Positions 1 through 5,613 of a DNA stretch of 7,575 bases are shown here, one piece after another. The translations under genes and the position numbers were made by a program. How positions within the stretch are numbered: the stretch's first letter is position 1; every line of letters begins with the position of its first letter. The notes under the pieces were generated by a model. That model had not been told where the DNA came from and made no database searches. It worked only from the letters and a program-made list of their open reading frames with translations. This DNA is from Pyrinomonadaceae bacterium (lineage in GTDB: Bacteria; Acidobacteriota; Blastocatellia; Pyrinomonadales; Pyrinomonadaceae): positions 1 through 7,575 of the forward strand of contig JAICPV010000093.1 of NCBI GenBank assembly GCA_025929655.1. The letters are read 5' to 3'.

Positions 1-71
1 GTCATGAGCCCTTAGGGCGAAATTACGCTTGAATACTAGTTCCGTTTTTCGAACGCCGCGGCGGCGGTCGT

Positions 72-89
72 GGCGACAGGAGTGTCGCC
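72..89 (-). terminator. GC-rich hairpin just after metK, possible terminator
   Basis: A perfect 7-bp inverted repeat, GGCGACA and TGTCGCC around a 4-base loop, begins five bases beyond the metK stop codon. The position and GC-rich stem fit a transcription terminator or a 3'-end-stabilising hairpin for metK. On the metK strand no run of T follows, so it is not a textbook intrinsic terminator. The rest of positions 1-71 contains GC-rich triplet-like sequence (around 56-70) and no gene I can support. Confidence 0.35.
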
Positions 90-94
90 GCTCC

Positions 95-1252
95 CTAGAC
101 AGTAGCTGCGTCGCGGAGGGCACCGAGCAGGGCAGCTGGCTTGTCGGTCTTTTCCCATGTGAATTCGTCGTTCGTGCGGCCGAAATGCCCGAATCGGGCT
201 GTCGCCTTAAAGATCGGGCGGCGAAGATCGAGCATGTCGATAATGCCTTTCGGAGTAAGCTCGAAATTCTTGCGTACGGCCTCGGAAAGCCTGTCTTCAT
301 CTACCTTGCCGGTGCCGTGCGTGTCGATATTCACCGACACCGGATCGGCAACGCCGATCGCATAAGCTAACTGAACGGTGCATTTTTCAGCTAACCCGGC
401 GGCGACGATATTCTTTGCAATGTACCGCGCCATATAAGCAGCGGAGCGGTCGACCTTGGTCGGGTCTTTGCCCGAAAAAGCACCGCCGCCGTGCGGGGCA
501 TAGCCGCCGTAGGTGTCGACGATGATCTTGCGACCGGTTACTCCGGCGTCGCCCATCGGGCCGCCGACAACAAACCGACCGGTAGGGTTAATGTGATATT
601 TCGTGTTTTCGTCCAGTAAATTCGGGTCGATAACGGGCCTGATGACCTTTTCCATCACGTCGGTGCAGATCTGTTCGATATCGACGTCGGCGGTTTGAGT
701 GGAAACAACGACCGCTTCGACGCGGAAAGGCTTTCCGTCGCGGTATTCGATCGATACCTGTGTTTTGCCGTCGGGACGCAGGTAGGGAATCGTACCGTCA
801 CGGCGAACCTCGCTCAATTTGCGGGTAAGATTGTGAGCCATCTGGATCGGCATCGGCATCAGCTCGGGCGTCTCGTTGCAGGCATATCCGAACATCAGAC
901 CCTGATCACCCGCGCCGCCATGGTCCACACCCTGCGCTATATCGGGACTTTGCGTGCCGATCGCATCGACCACCGAGCATGTATTCGCGTCGTAGCCATA
1001 CGAAGCGTCGTTGTACCCGATCTCGTGGATAGTATCGCGGATTATCTGCTTATAGTTGACCGTCGCCGTAGTAGTGATCTCACCCGCCACGACCGCAAGT
1101 CCTGTCGTTACAAGGGTTTCGCAGGCAACACGTGCTGTCGGATCCTGGGTCAAAATCGCGTCAAGTATCGCATCACTTATATTATCTGCAATTTTATCCG
1201 GATGACCCTCGGTCACAGACTCCGAAGTGAATAGAAAATTCCCGTTACTCAA
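95..1252 (-). CDS. metK: S-adenosylmethionine synthase (methionine adenosyltransferase)
   Basis: This cytosolic enzyme makes S-adenosylmethionine, the main methyl donor, from methionine and ATP, releasing phosphate and diphosphate. The 385-residue product has the usual full bacterial length. It carries the ATP-site start ESVTEGHPDK (11-20), the first family signature GAGDQGLMFGYA (113-124) and the glycine-rich GGGAFSGKDPTKVDRSAAY (255-273), which is the phosphate-binding loop. The three-part MetK fold is complete to the C-terminus. The first codon is TTG: no in-frame ATG or GTG lies between it and the upstream stop near 1304, and the next methionine is residue 120, inside the catalytic core. 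A GAGGAG ribosome site sits 12 bases upstream. A TTGACA-17-TACCAT promoter is predicted at 1315-1343, so it is probably transcribed alone. I saw no SAM riboswitch in the leader. Confidence 0.97.
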   Translation of the reverse strand: MSNGNFLFTSESVTEGHPDKIADNISDAILDAILTQDPTARVACETLVTTGLAVVAGEITTTATVNYKQIIRDTIHEIGYNDASYGYDANTCSVVDAIGTQSPDIAQGVDHGGAGDQGLMFGYACNETPELMPMPIQMAHNLTRKLSEVRRDGTIPYLRPDGKTQVSIEYRDGKPFRVEAVVVSTQTADVDIEQICTDVMEKVIRPVIDPNLLDENTKYHINPTGRFVVGGPMGDAGVTGRKIIVDTYGGYAPHGGGAFSGKDPTKVDRSAAYMARYIAKNIVAAGLAEKCTVQLAYAIGVADPVSVNIDTHGTGKVDEDRLSEAVRKNFELTPKGIIDMLDLRRPIFKATARFGHFGRTNDEFTWEKTDKPAALLGALRDAATV

Positions 1253-1264
1253 TGTTTTGGTTAA

Positions 1265-1270
1265 CTCCTC
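1265..1270 (-). promoter_or_regulatory. Ribosome binding site deciding the TTG start of metK
   Basis: On the minus strand GAGGAG lies 12 bases before the TTG codon at 1252-1250. It is the only strong purine-rich site nearby. Together with the lack of any in-frame ATG or GTG upstream, it supports TTG as the true start. The spacing is a little longer than usual, which could lower initiation efficiency. Confidence 0.65.
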
Positions 1271-1273
1271 GTG

Positions 1274-1295
1274 GAATATATAGGACGAATATATA
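1274..1295. repeat. Direct repeat of GAATATATA in the metK leader
   Basis: The 9-base unit GAATATATA occurs at 1274-1282 and again at 1287-1295, a spacing of 13 bases. On the metK strand it reads TATATATTC twice, between the predicted transcription start (about 1308) and the ribosome site. It may be an AT-rich unstructured leader that helps initiation, part of an alternative -10 region, or chance. Confidence 0.4.
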
Positions 1296-1314
1296 CGAAA
1301 ATATCAAAACGGTA

Positions 1315-1343
1315 ATGGTAACCCTTTGCGGAAAGAGTGTCAA
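1315..1343 (-). promoter_or_regulatory. Predicted sigma70-type promoter of metK
   Basis: On the minus strand a perfect -35 box TTGACA (1343-1338) is followed after exactly 17 bases by TACCAT (1320-1315), a 4 of 6 match to the -10 consensus. Transcription would begin near 1308, giving a leader of about 55 bases before the TTG start. The -35 box overlaps the beginning of the doubtful plus-strand ORF at 1346. It is a consensus match only. Confidence 0.55.
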
Positions 1344-1345
1344 AG

Positions 1346-1591
1346 ATGAATCTAGCAGGAACAAGGCCGGCAAGGTCGGCGCAGGAAAATCGATTTGGCC
1401 CACGCCTTGAGATTACGGACCAGTATTTAGAGAAATGGAAGCTCGGGTGCGTCTATTATTGCGGATCGGCGCCGAAGGGCACTGACGCGTATTTACCATT
1501 CGCGTCCGATAATAGAGATTATGTAATTTACCCCGTCAGAGCTAGCCTGCTTCCGAAACGTCGGTTTTTACGGAATCGAAAGCTTGTTTAA
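1346..1591 (+). CDS. Doubtful small ORF, unrecognised 81-residue product
   Basis: This is an open frame from ATG at 1346 to TAA, with a GTG nine bases further upstream. A weak ribosome site GGAAAG lies 10 bases before the ATG. The product would be 81 residues, with an aromatic-rich centre (LEKWKLGCVYYCG, about 31-43) and a basic C-terminus (PKRRFLRNRK). I recognise no domain, signal peptide or membrane segment. Its last 50 bases run antisense over the end of parB, and its start sits on the predicted metK promoter. Codon choice (CTA, AGA, AGG, TTA) differs from the neighbouring genes. It may be a chance frame in the parB-metK gap, or a small lineage-specific gene. I list it because it is the only frame that would account for this gap. 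Confidence 0.2.
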   Translation: MNLAGTRPARSAQENRFGPRLEITDQYLEKWKLGCVYYCGSAPKGTDAYLPFASDNRDYVIYPVRASLLPKRRFLRNRKLV

Positions 1592-2420
1592 GCGCTCTGA
1601 GTATTTCCCCTCGGGTCGCGGTCTCCGGATGTTGAAACTTTAGCGTCAGATCGAACGCCGGATTCTGGCCGGAGTAAGTGAACGCGAAGCCGTTCATTTC
1701 TTCTTTCGACAAAGGTTCGGGCTTAAGCGCTTCAGGCTTATTGGATTGCGGCTTTTGAGGGACGGTCTTCAGTTGTTTCGAATGGGGAGTTTTCTCGCCG
1801 GAAATAATGGCGTCTAAAAATTCGTGCATCGCCTTGTCGTCGAACTGGCGTGCGACTTCCAGGAGCGCGGATTTGGACGAAATGTTTGCCTGGCGGCAAC
1901 GCGCTCGAATTTCCTGCGGCAATCCGGCGATCGTCATGAATTCGGTCACGGTCGAGCGGCTTTTGCTGATCTTTTGGGCGATGTCGTCCTGGGTGTAGCC
2001 GAACTTATTCGCGAGGGCGAGAAGCCCGTCGGCCTCTTCCCAGACGTTCAGGTCTTTCCGCTGAAGGTTTTCGATGAGAGCGATCTCGGCGACTCCCTTT
2101 TCGTCGGTGTCGATCTCGACACACGGCACTTCTTTTAGACCGGCGGCTTTCGAGGCCCTCCAGCGGCGCTCGCCCGCGATGATCATCCAGCCCCCTTCAG
2201 GTTTCGGCTTTACCAGCAGTGGCTCCAGAACGCCTTTTTCCCTGATGGACGCGGTCAGCTCCTTAAGGTCTCCAAACTCACTTCGCGGTTGTTCGGGATT
2301 TGGCTCGATCAAGTCGATATTGATCGTTTTTCCGATCGCACGACTTTGATGGGAAATGGCTTCGACGTAGTGAGCATCGTGACGCATCTTCACACCTGTA
2401 GGTAATCCGCCTTTAGACAC
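1542..2420 (-). CDS. parB: Chromosome partitioning protein ParB (Spo0J family)
   Basis: ParB binds parS sites near the origin, loads as a CTP-dependent DNA clamp, spreads, and is moved by the ParA ATPase. From the chosen GTG the product has 292 residues. The N-terminal nucleotide-binding domain holds NPEQPR (41-46), GERRWRA (83-89, the CTP-contacting arginine motif) and ENLQR (117-121). A helix-turn-helix follows (about 142-165, YTQDDIAQKISKSRSTVTEF). After a Lys/Pro-rich linker (about 209-240), the last 50 residues look like a strand-strand-helix (FAFTYS, FDLTLKF, EILRALKQAF) in place of the usual Spo0J dimer-domain sequence. A TTG start at 2450 is possible, but GGAGGTG stands seven bases before the GTG at 2420, and the resulting N-terminus (SKGGLPTGVKMRHDAHYVE) reads like the family. 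It is the last gene of parA-orfX-parB, 39 bp after orfX. Confidence 0.93.
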   Translation of the reverse strand: MSKGGLPTGVKMRHDAHYVEAISHQSRAIGKTINIDLIEPNPEQPRSEFGDLKELTASIREKGVLEPLLVKPKPEGGWMIIAGERRWRASKAAGLKEVPCVEIDTDEKGVAEIALIENLQRKDLNVWEEADGLLALANKFGYTQDDIAQKISKSRSTVTEFMTIAGLPQEIRARCRQANISSKSALLEVARQFDDKAMHEFLDAIISGEKTPHSKQLKTVPQKPQSNKPEALKPEPLSKEEMNGFAFTYSGQNPAFDLTLKFQHPETATRGEILRALKQAFDSVKTDVSEAG

Positions 2421-2427
2421 GTTTAAG

Positions 2428-2434
2428 CACCTCC
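2428..2434 (-). promoter_or_regulatory. Ribosome binding site deciding the GTG start of parB
   Basis: On the minus strand GGAGGTG, an almost perfect anti-16S match, is followed after seven bases by GTG at 2420-2418. This favours GTG over the in-frame TTG at 2450 and removes ten residues (VETKWRCLN and the initiator) that do not resemble ParB. Confidence 0.75.
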
Positions 2435-2459
2435 ATTTTGTTTCTACCAAAGGTAGGTT

Positions 2460-2891
2460 CTACGAACCGTTACTGAAATGCCATTCGATGTCGCCTTTCG
2501 TAAAATGAGGCTTCGCCCAGTCTGTCGCCAGCATGCCCTTTCCTTCCTTTCCGGACGCAGCTTTGAACGTTCCATCGGCACCTCGCATCACGCCGAGACA
2601 TGTGACGATAACATCGATCGAAACCTCCTCTCCTGCTTTATGCGAAGCACGCCCCATTTTTGTGCCGACGTACAAAATATTCGACAGGCTCAGGTACTCG
2701 AAGTAAAGGTGCTCCGGATGGACGCTCGTAAACTGTATTTCCTTATCGTTATGGCTTTTGCTCGTGTGCTTCCATGCGCCCGTCACCGTCGTGCGCATAA
2801 AACTTCCCGTCTTTTCCTGTTTATCCATTAACCGCAGCGTCGTAAAATTTGAACCTTGACTGATCATTAAATTGTGATCACTTCGAAGCAT
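2460..2891 (-). CDS. Unrecognised 143-residue protein encoded between parA and parB
   Basis: I do not recognise this protein. It starts with ATG, preceded by a strong AAAGGAG ribosome site seven bases upstream, so it is very probably translated. It lies 52 bp after parA and 39 bp before the parB start on the same strand, so co-transcription is likely. There is no signal peptide and no clear membrane segment. After a polar N-terminus (1-33), residues 34-100 alternate polar and hydrophobic positions in strand-like fashion (TTVTGAW, EIQFTSV, HLYFEYLSL, ILYVGTK, VSIDVIVTCLGV), which suggests a small beta-rich domain. A Gly/Lys-rich loop follows (106-119, GADGTFKAASGKEGKG), then a Trp- and His-containing C-terminal part (TDWAKPHFTKGDIEWHF). 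No catalytic motif or metal-binding cluster stands out. Possible roles include a partner of ParA/ParB or a later insertion unrelated to segregation; the sequence does not decide. Confidence 0.75.
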   Translation of the reverse strand: MLRSDHNLMISQGSNFTTLRLMDKQEKTGSFMRTTVTGAWKHTSKSHNDKEIQFTSVHPEHLYFEYLSLSNILYVGTKMGRASHKAGEEVSIDVIVTCLGVMRGADGTFKAASGKEGKGMLATDWAKPHFTKGDIEWHFSNGS

Positions 2892-2898
2892 GACCTTT

Positions 2899-2905
2899 CT
2901 CCTTT
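2899..2905 (-). promoter_or_regulatory. Strong ribosome binding site of the gene between parA and parB
   Basis: AAAGGAG on the minus strand ends seven bases before the ATG at 2891-2889. It is as good as the parB site and clearly better than anything before parA or miaB. This is the main evidence that the unknown frame is a real gene. Confidence 0.7.
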
Positions 2906-2943
2906 CGCAACAGGCGACTGTATTAGGGCCCGGTACGGAAATC

Positions 2944-3699
2944 TCAGATACGTCTTAAAACCTCTTTCGCAAGGCTTTCGTATTCTTGCGCCCCACTTGA
3001 CCTCGGAGCGTAATACATTATCGGTTTCTTGTGCGCCGGCGACTCTTCGAGCCGGACGCTTCGCGAAATAACGGTCTTGAATGTTTTCTTCCCGAACACT
3101 TTTCGTATATGTGCGTCCACGTCCTTCGAAAGCAAAGTGCGCCTGTCGAAGAGAGTCACAAGGACCCCGAGTAGATTCAATTCCGGGTTCGGCCGGGACC
3201 GGATCTTTTCGATCGTTTCCAGCAGGTCGTCAGTTCCCTCCAGTGCGAAATACGAGGATTGGATCGGGACCAAAACATGGTTCGCCGCTACGAGCGCGTT
3301 CACAGTTATCAGACCGAGTGTCGGCGGAGTGTCAATGATGATCAGATCGTAGTTCCCTTTTACTTTTTGCAGACGGTCGCGCAGCTTGAATGCGGCGTCG
3401 AAATCGCCGATCAGTTTTGCCTCCAATTTGGCCAGGCTGATTCGCGCGGGTATCAGGCTCAAATTTTCAACATCAGTCGTGTAGATGTATTTCTCGATCG
3501 GCTCGCTCAGCTCCGTGAACATCTCGTACGAACCGCCGTTGACGCGTGATGGATCGATGAACGAGAGCGAAGAATTGCTTTGCGGGTCGAGGTCGATTAG
3601 AAGGACCTTTTTCCCCTTTGCAGCGCAGGCTGCAGCGAGATTGATAGCGGTAGTGGTCTTCCCGACACCGCCTTTTTGATTTGCGATTACGATGATCAT
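2944..3699 (-). CDS. parA: Chromosome partitioning ATPase ParA (Soj family)
   Basis: ParA binds the nucleoid non-specifically as an ATP dimer. ParB-parS complexes stimulate its ATPase, and the resulting gradient segregates the origins. The 251-residue product carries the deviant Walker A motif KGGVGKTT (9-16) with the signature lysine, Walker A' LIDLDPQSN (34-42) and Walker B LIIIDTPPTLG (119-129). It lacks the N-terminal DNA-binding extension of P1/F-type plasmid ParA proteins, so it is of the short chromosomal (Soj) type. The typical DPQGN is DPQSN here. I chose ATG at 3699 over the TTG one codon upstream because it places MIIVIANQKGGVGK as in relatives; no strong ribosome site precedes either. 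It heads the parA-orfX-parB group and follows the BFN gene by about 80 bp, with a possible promoter of its own at 3748-3756. Confidence 0.95.
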   Translation of the reverse strand: MIIVIANQKGGVGKTTTAINLAAACAAKGKKVLLIDLDPQSNSSLSFIDPSRVNGGSYEMFTELSEPIEKYIYTTDVENLSLIPARISLAKLEAKLIGDFDAAFKLRDRLQKVKGNYDLIIIDTPPTLGLITVNALVAANHVLVPIQSSYFALEGTDDLLETIEKIRSRPNPELNLLGVLVTLFDRRTLLSKDVDAHIRKVFGKKTFKTVISRSVRLEESPAHKKPIMYYAPRSSGAQEYESLAKEVLRRI

Positions 3700-3747
3700 C
3701 AAATTGTCAGGAATTCCCGCTGGCGCGAGTTAGAAATGAACGCGATT

Positions 3748-3756
3748 ATGATATCA
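3748..3756 (-). promoter_or_regulatory. Possible extended -10 promoter of the parA operon
   Basis: In the 81-bp gap between bfn and parA the minus strand reads TGATATCAT, matching the extended -10 pattern TGnTATAAT except at one base. No good -35 box lies 16-18 bases upstream, which extended -10 promoters can tolerate. The start point would be about 40 bases before the parA ATG. It suggests parA is transcribed separately from miaB-bfn, though read-through is equally possible since I see no terminator after bfn. Confidence 0.3.
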
Positions 3757-3783
3757 GAACTTTGGCGTACCGGGTAGTTAAAA

Positions 3784-4269
3784 TCAACCGATAAGCTCCG
3801 GCCATTCGTCGATGCCGGAGGCCGAGTCCTTCGCGTCGTCATCGGCCTGCTGCGTACGGGCAGAAAGATCGAGCACTTTCTGTCGAACGAAGATGGGACA
3901 ATCCAGCCTAAGCGCCAGAGCGATAGCATCAGACGGGCGGGCGTCCAGCGTCACAAGTGCGTCGTTCTCGTCCGTAAGCTCGACTGATGCGTAGAACGTG
4001 TTATCAAGCAGGTCCGTGACGATCACACGCGAAGCGTGAAGGCCGCATTCGATGATGACGTTGCGAAGCAGGTCGTGGGTCATAGGTCGCTGAGGCACGA
4101 TCTTTTCGATCTCAAGCGCGATGGCGTTCGCCTCGAACGCGCCAACCCATATCGGCAAAACGGTCTCCGACTCGATCCCCTTCAGCACCACGATGGGCGT
4201 GTTCGTGTTCGGGTCCATTATGAGAGCGCCGATCTTAACTTCGATAAGGTCGTTGTCGTTTTCCATCAT
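3784..4269 (-). CDS. BFN-domain (bifunctional nuclease, DUF151) family protein
   Basis: The 161-residue product is almost wholly one BFN/DUF151 domain (about residues 8-135), followed by an acidic tail (QADDDAKDSASGIDEWPELIG). Family hallmarks are LPIWVGAFEANAIA (38-51), RPMTHDLL (61-68) and DARPSDAIALALR (109-121). Plant members have been reported to have both RNase and DNase activity; the role of most bacterial members is unknown, so nuclease activity here is only an inference from the name. The frame is open further upstream, inside miaB, but I chose ATG at 4269 because it overlaps the miaB stop as ATGA, GAGGTGG lies about ten bases before it, and the extension does not resemble the family. 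A second ATG follows directly at 4266. The overlap points to translational coupling with miaB. Confidence 0.88.
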   Translation of the reverse strand: MMENDNDLIEVKIGALIMDPNTNTPIVVLKGIESETVLPIWVGAFEANAIALEIEKIVPQRPMTHDLLRNVIIECGLHASRVIVTDLLDNTFYASVELTDENDALVTLDARPSDAIALALRLDCPIFVRQKVLDLSARTQQADDDAKDSASGIDEWPELIG

Positions 4270-5600
4270 GCGGCTGCTACCACCTCGCCGTATAGTGAGT
4301 TTGATTTGATCTCCGTGATCGCTACCTTTACGGTCTCGCCCAGTAGTACTTTTTCTCCCGGAAAGTTCACCACGCGATGGCAAGTCGAATGCCCCGTCAG
4401 GTCGCCATCAGATTTTGCGGCAGGTTTTTCAGCAAGAACGTCCAGCGTCCTACCAAGATACCTTTGCAAGTTTTCATTCTGAATGCGGCGTTGCACTTCC
4501 TCGAGGTGTCGAAAGCGCCGGGTTTTCTCCCCGGCGTTCACATTATCTGACATCTCATATGCGGGTGTTCCCGGGCGCGGAGAGTACTTGAATATATATG
4601 ACGAATCGAATTTGCAGTACTCGACCATCTCGACAGTCTTAAGAAAATCATCTTCCGTTTCGCCTGGAAATCCGACAATTATATCCGTCGTAAGTGAAAC
4701 GTCCCTCGGCGACGATTTGACCTTGTCGATGATGTTGAAATACCGCTCGATCGTATGCAGGCGTTTCATTCGGCGAAGGACATCATCGCTGCCCGACTGG
4801 ACCGGCAAATGTACCCAATTGCAGAGATTCTCGTGCTCATCGATCGCGTCCACGATGTCGGCATGAAAATCCCGCGGAAATGAGGTGTTGAATTTGATCC
4901 TCTCCATCCCTGTCGCGGCGACTGCTCGAAGCAAACGCGAGAAAGGCGTCCTTCCTTCGAAACCTTCCAAACCCGATTCGGTCATCGGCCTATAGCTGTT
5001 CACGTTCTGTCCGATCAAATGGATCTCCTTGATCCCGCGACGGCGAAGCTGCAGTACATTTCGGATAATGTCAGAGGCCGGCAGGCTACGCTCGCGACCG
5101 CGCGAAAACGGGACGATGCAATAAGTGCAGAATTTATTGCAGCCCTCGATTATGGGAATAAAAGCGACGTACGGCGAATGAAGCTGGGCGTCCGAAACTG
5201 ACCAATCGTAGTCAAATTCTCTTTCCCCGAGATCACTGTAACCCCTGCCGTGTTCGAGCACATTTTGTATTGCATCGGACAAGCGTCCGACCGCGCGAGT
5301 CCCGACCACAAAATCGACGCCGTTGATCTTTTTGAAGAGCGTTTCGCCTTCGAGCTGCGCGACGCAGCCCATCACCCCGATCATCGGTTTTTTTACGTGC
5401 GAAGCCCGAAGCCGCCCGACGCGCGTGTATAGTTTCTGCTCTGCTTTTTCGCGGACCGAGCACGTATTCAGCAGGATTATGTCCGCCGAATTCTCGTCCG
5501 TCGTGATCTCGTAACCCTTCGAAACCAACGACGTCGCGACGCGTTCCGAATCGGAAACGTTCATTTGACAGCCGTAGGTTTCAAGGTAGACTTTCTTCAT
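4266..5600 (-). CDS. miaB: tRNA-2-methylthio-N6-dimethylallyladenosine synthase
   Basis: MiaB is a radical-SAM methylthiotransferase that adds a methylthio group to isopentenyl-adenosine 37 of tRNAs reading U-starting codons, using S-adenosylmethionine and two 4Fe-4S clusters. The 444-residue product is full length. The N-terminal UPF0004 domain carries cluster cysteines at 11, 47 and 79 (ETYGCQMN, NTCSVR, GCVAQ). The radical-SAM triad CxxxCxxC is at 154, 158 and 161 (EGCNKFCTYCIVP), and a TRAM RNA-binding domain occupies roughly 380-444. GCQMN, and NTCSVRE near residue 45, favour MiaB over RimO or MtaB. ATG at 5600 is the natural start, although no clear ribosome site precedes it. Its start is 13 bp from the divergent dnaE start, so its promoter must lie inside dnaE. 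Its stop codon overlaps the bfn start. Confidence 0.95.
   Translation of the reverse strand: MKKVYLETYGCQMNVSDSERVATSLVSKGYEITTDENSADIILLNTCSVREKAEQKLYTRVGRLRASHVKKPMIGVMGCVAQLEGETLFKKINGVDFVVGTRAVGRLSDAIQNVLEHGRGYSDLGEREFDYDWSVSDAQLHSPYVAFIPIIEGCNKFCTYCIVPFSRGRERSLPASDIIRNVLQLRRRGIKEIHLIGQNVNSYRPMTESGLEGFEGRTPFSRLLRAVAATGMERIKFNTSFPRDFHADIVDAIDEHENLCNWVHLPVQSGSDDVLRRMKRLHTIERYFNIIDKVKSSPRDVSLTTDIIVGFPGETEDDFLKTVEMVEYCKFDSSYIFKYSPRPGTPAYEMSDNVNAGEKTRRFRHLEEVQRRIQNENLQRYLGRTLDVLAEKPAAKSDGDLTGHSTCHRVVNFPGEKVLLGETVKVAITEIKSNSLYGEVVAAA
5565..5592 (+). promoter_or_regulatory. Possible dnaE promoter inside the miaB 5' end
   Basis: The plus strand has a perfect -35 box TTGACA (5565-5570), a 16-base spacer and TAGACT (5587-5592), a 4 of 6 match to the -10 consensus. 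The start point would be near 5599, leaving a leader of about 15 bases before the dnaE ATG. The TTGACA is also the antisense of the conserved GCQMN codons of miaB, so chance conservation by the protein is a real alternative. Confidence 0.4.
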
Positions 5601-5613
5601 AGTACCGCAAGAA

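Noticed and set aside
695..1234. A 179-codon open frame on the plus strand opposite metK
   Set aside because: It lies wholly antisense to a well-supported metK, has no ribosome site or recognisable domain, and its composition is that of a shadow frame.
1509..1522. ATAAT-AGAG-ATTAT hairpin after parB, considered as a terminator
   Set aside because: The stem has only five A-T pairs and no T-run follows; it would be too weak to terminate transcription.
1253..1541. A SAM riboswitch in front of metK
   Set aside because: I looked for the SAM-I start (CTCTTATC...GAG) and other SAM-class landmarks on the minus strand and saw none; the predicted leader is only about 55 bases long.
2478..2831. A 117-codon plus-strand frame opposite the gene between parA and parB
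   Set aside because: The minus-strand frame is longer, has a strong ribosome site and fits the operon; the plus-strand frame has none of these.
4036..4482. A 148-codon plus-strand frame opposite bfn and the end of miaB
   Set aside because: It is antisense to two confident genes whose protein motifs explain the sequence; no homology is recognisable.
5544..5556. Inverted repeat TTCCGA-A-TCGGAA upstream of dnaE, considered as an operator
   Set aside because: It encodes the conserved SDSER residues of MiaB on the other strand and matches no operator I know; chance is the simpler explanation.
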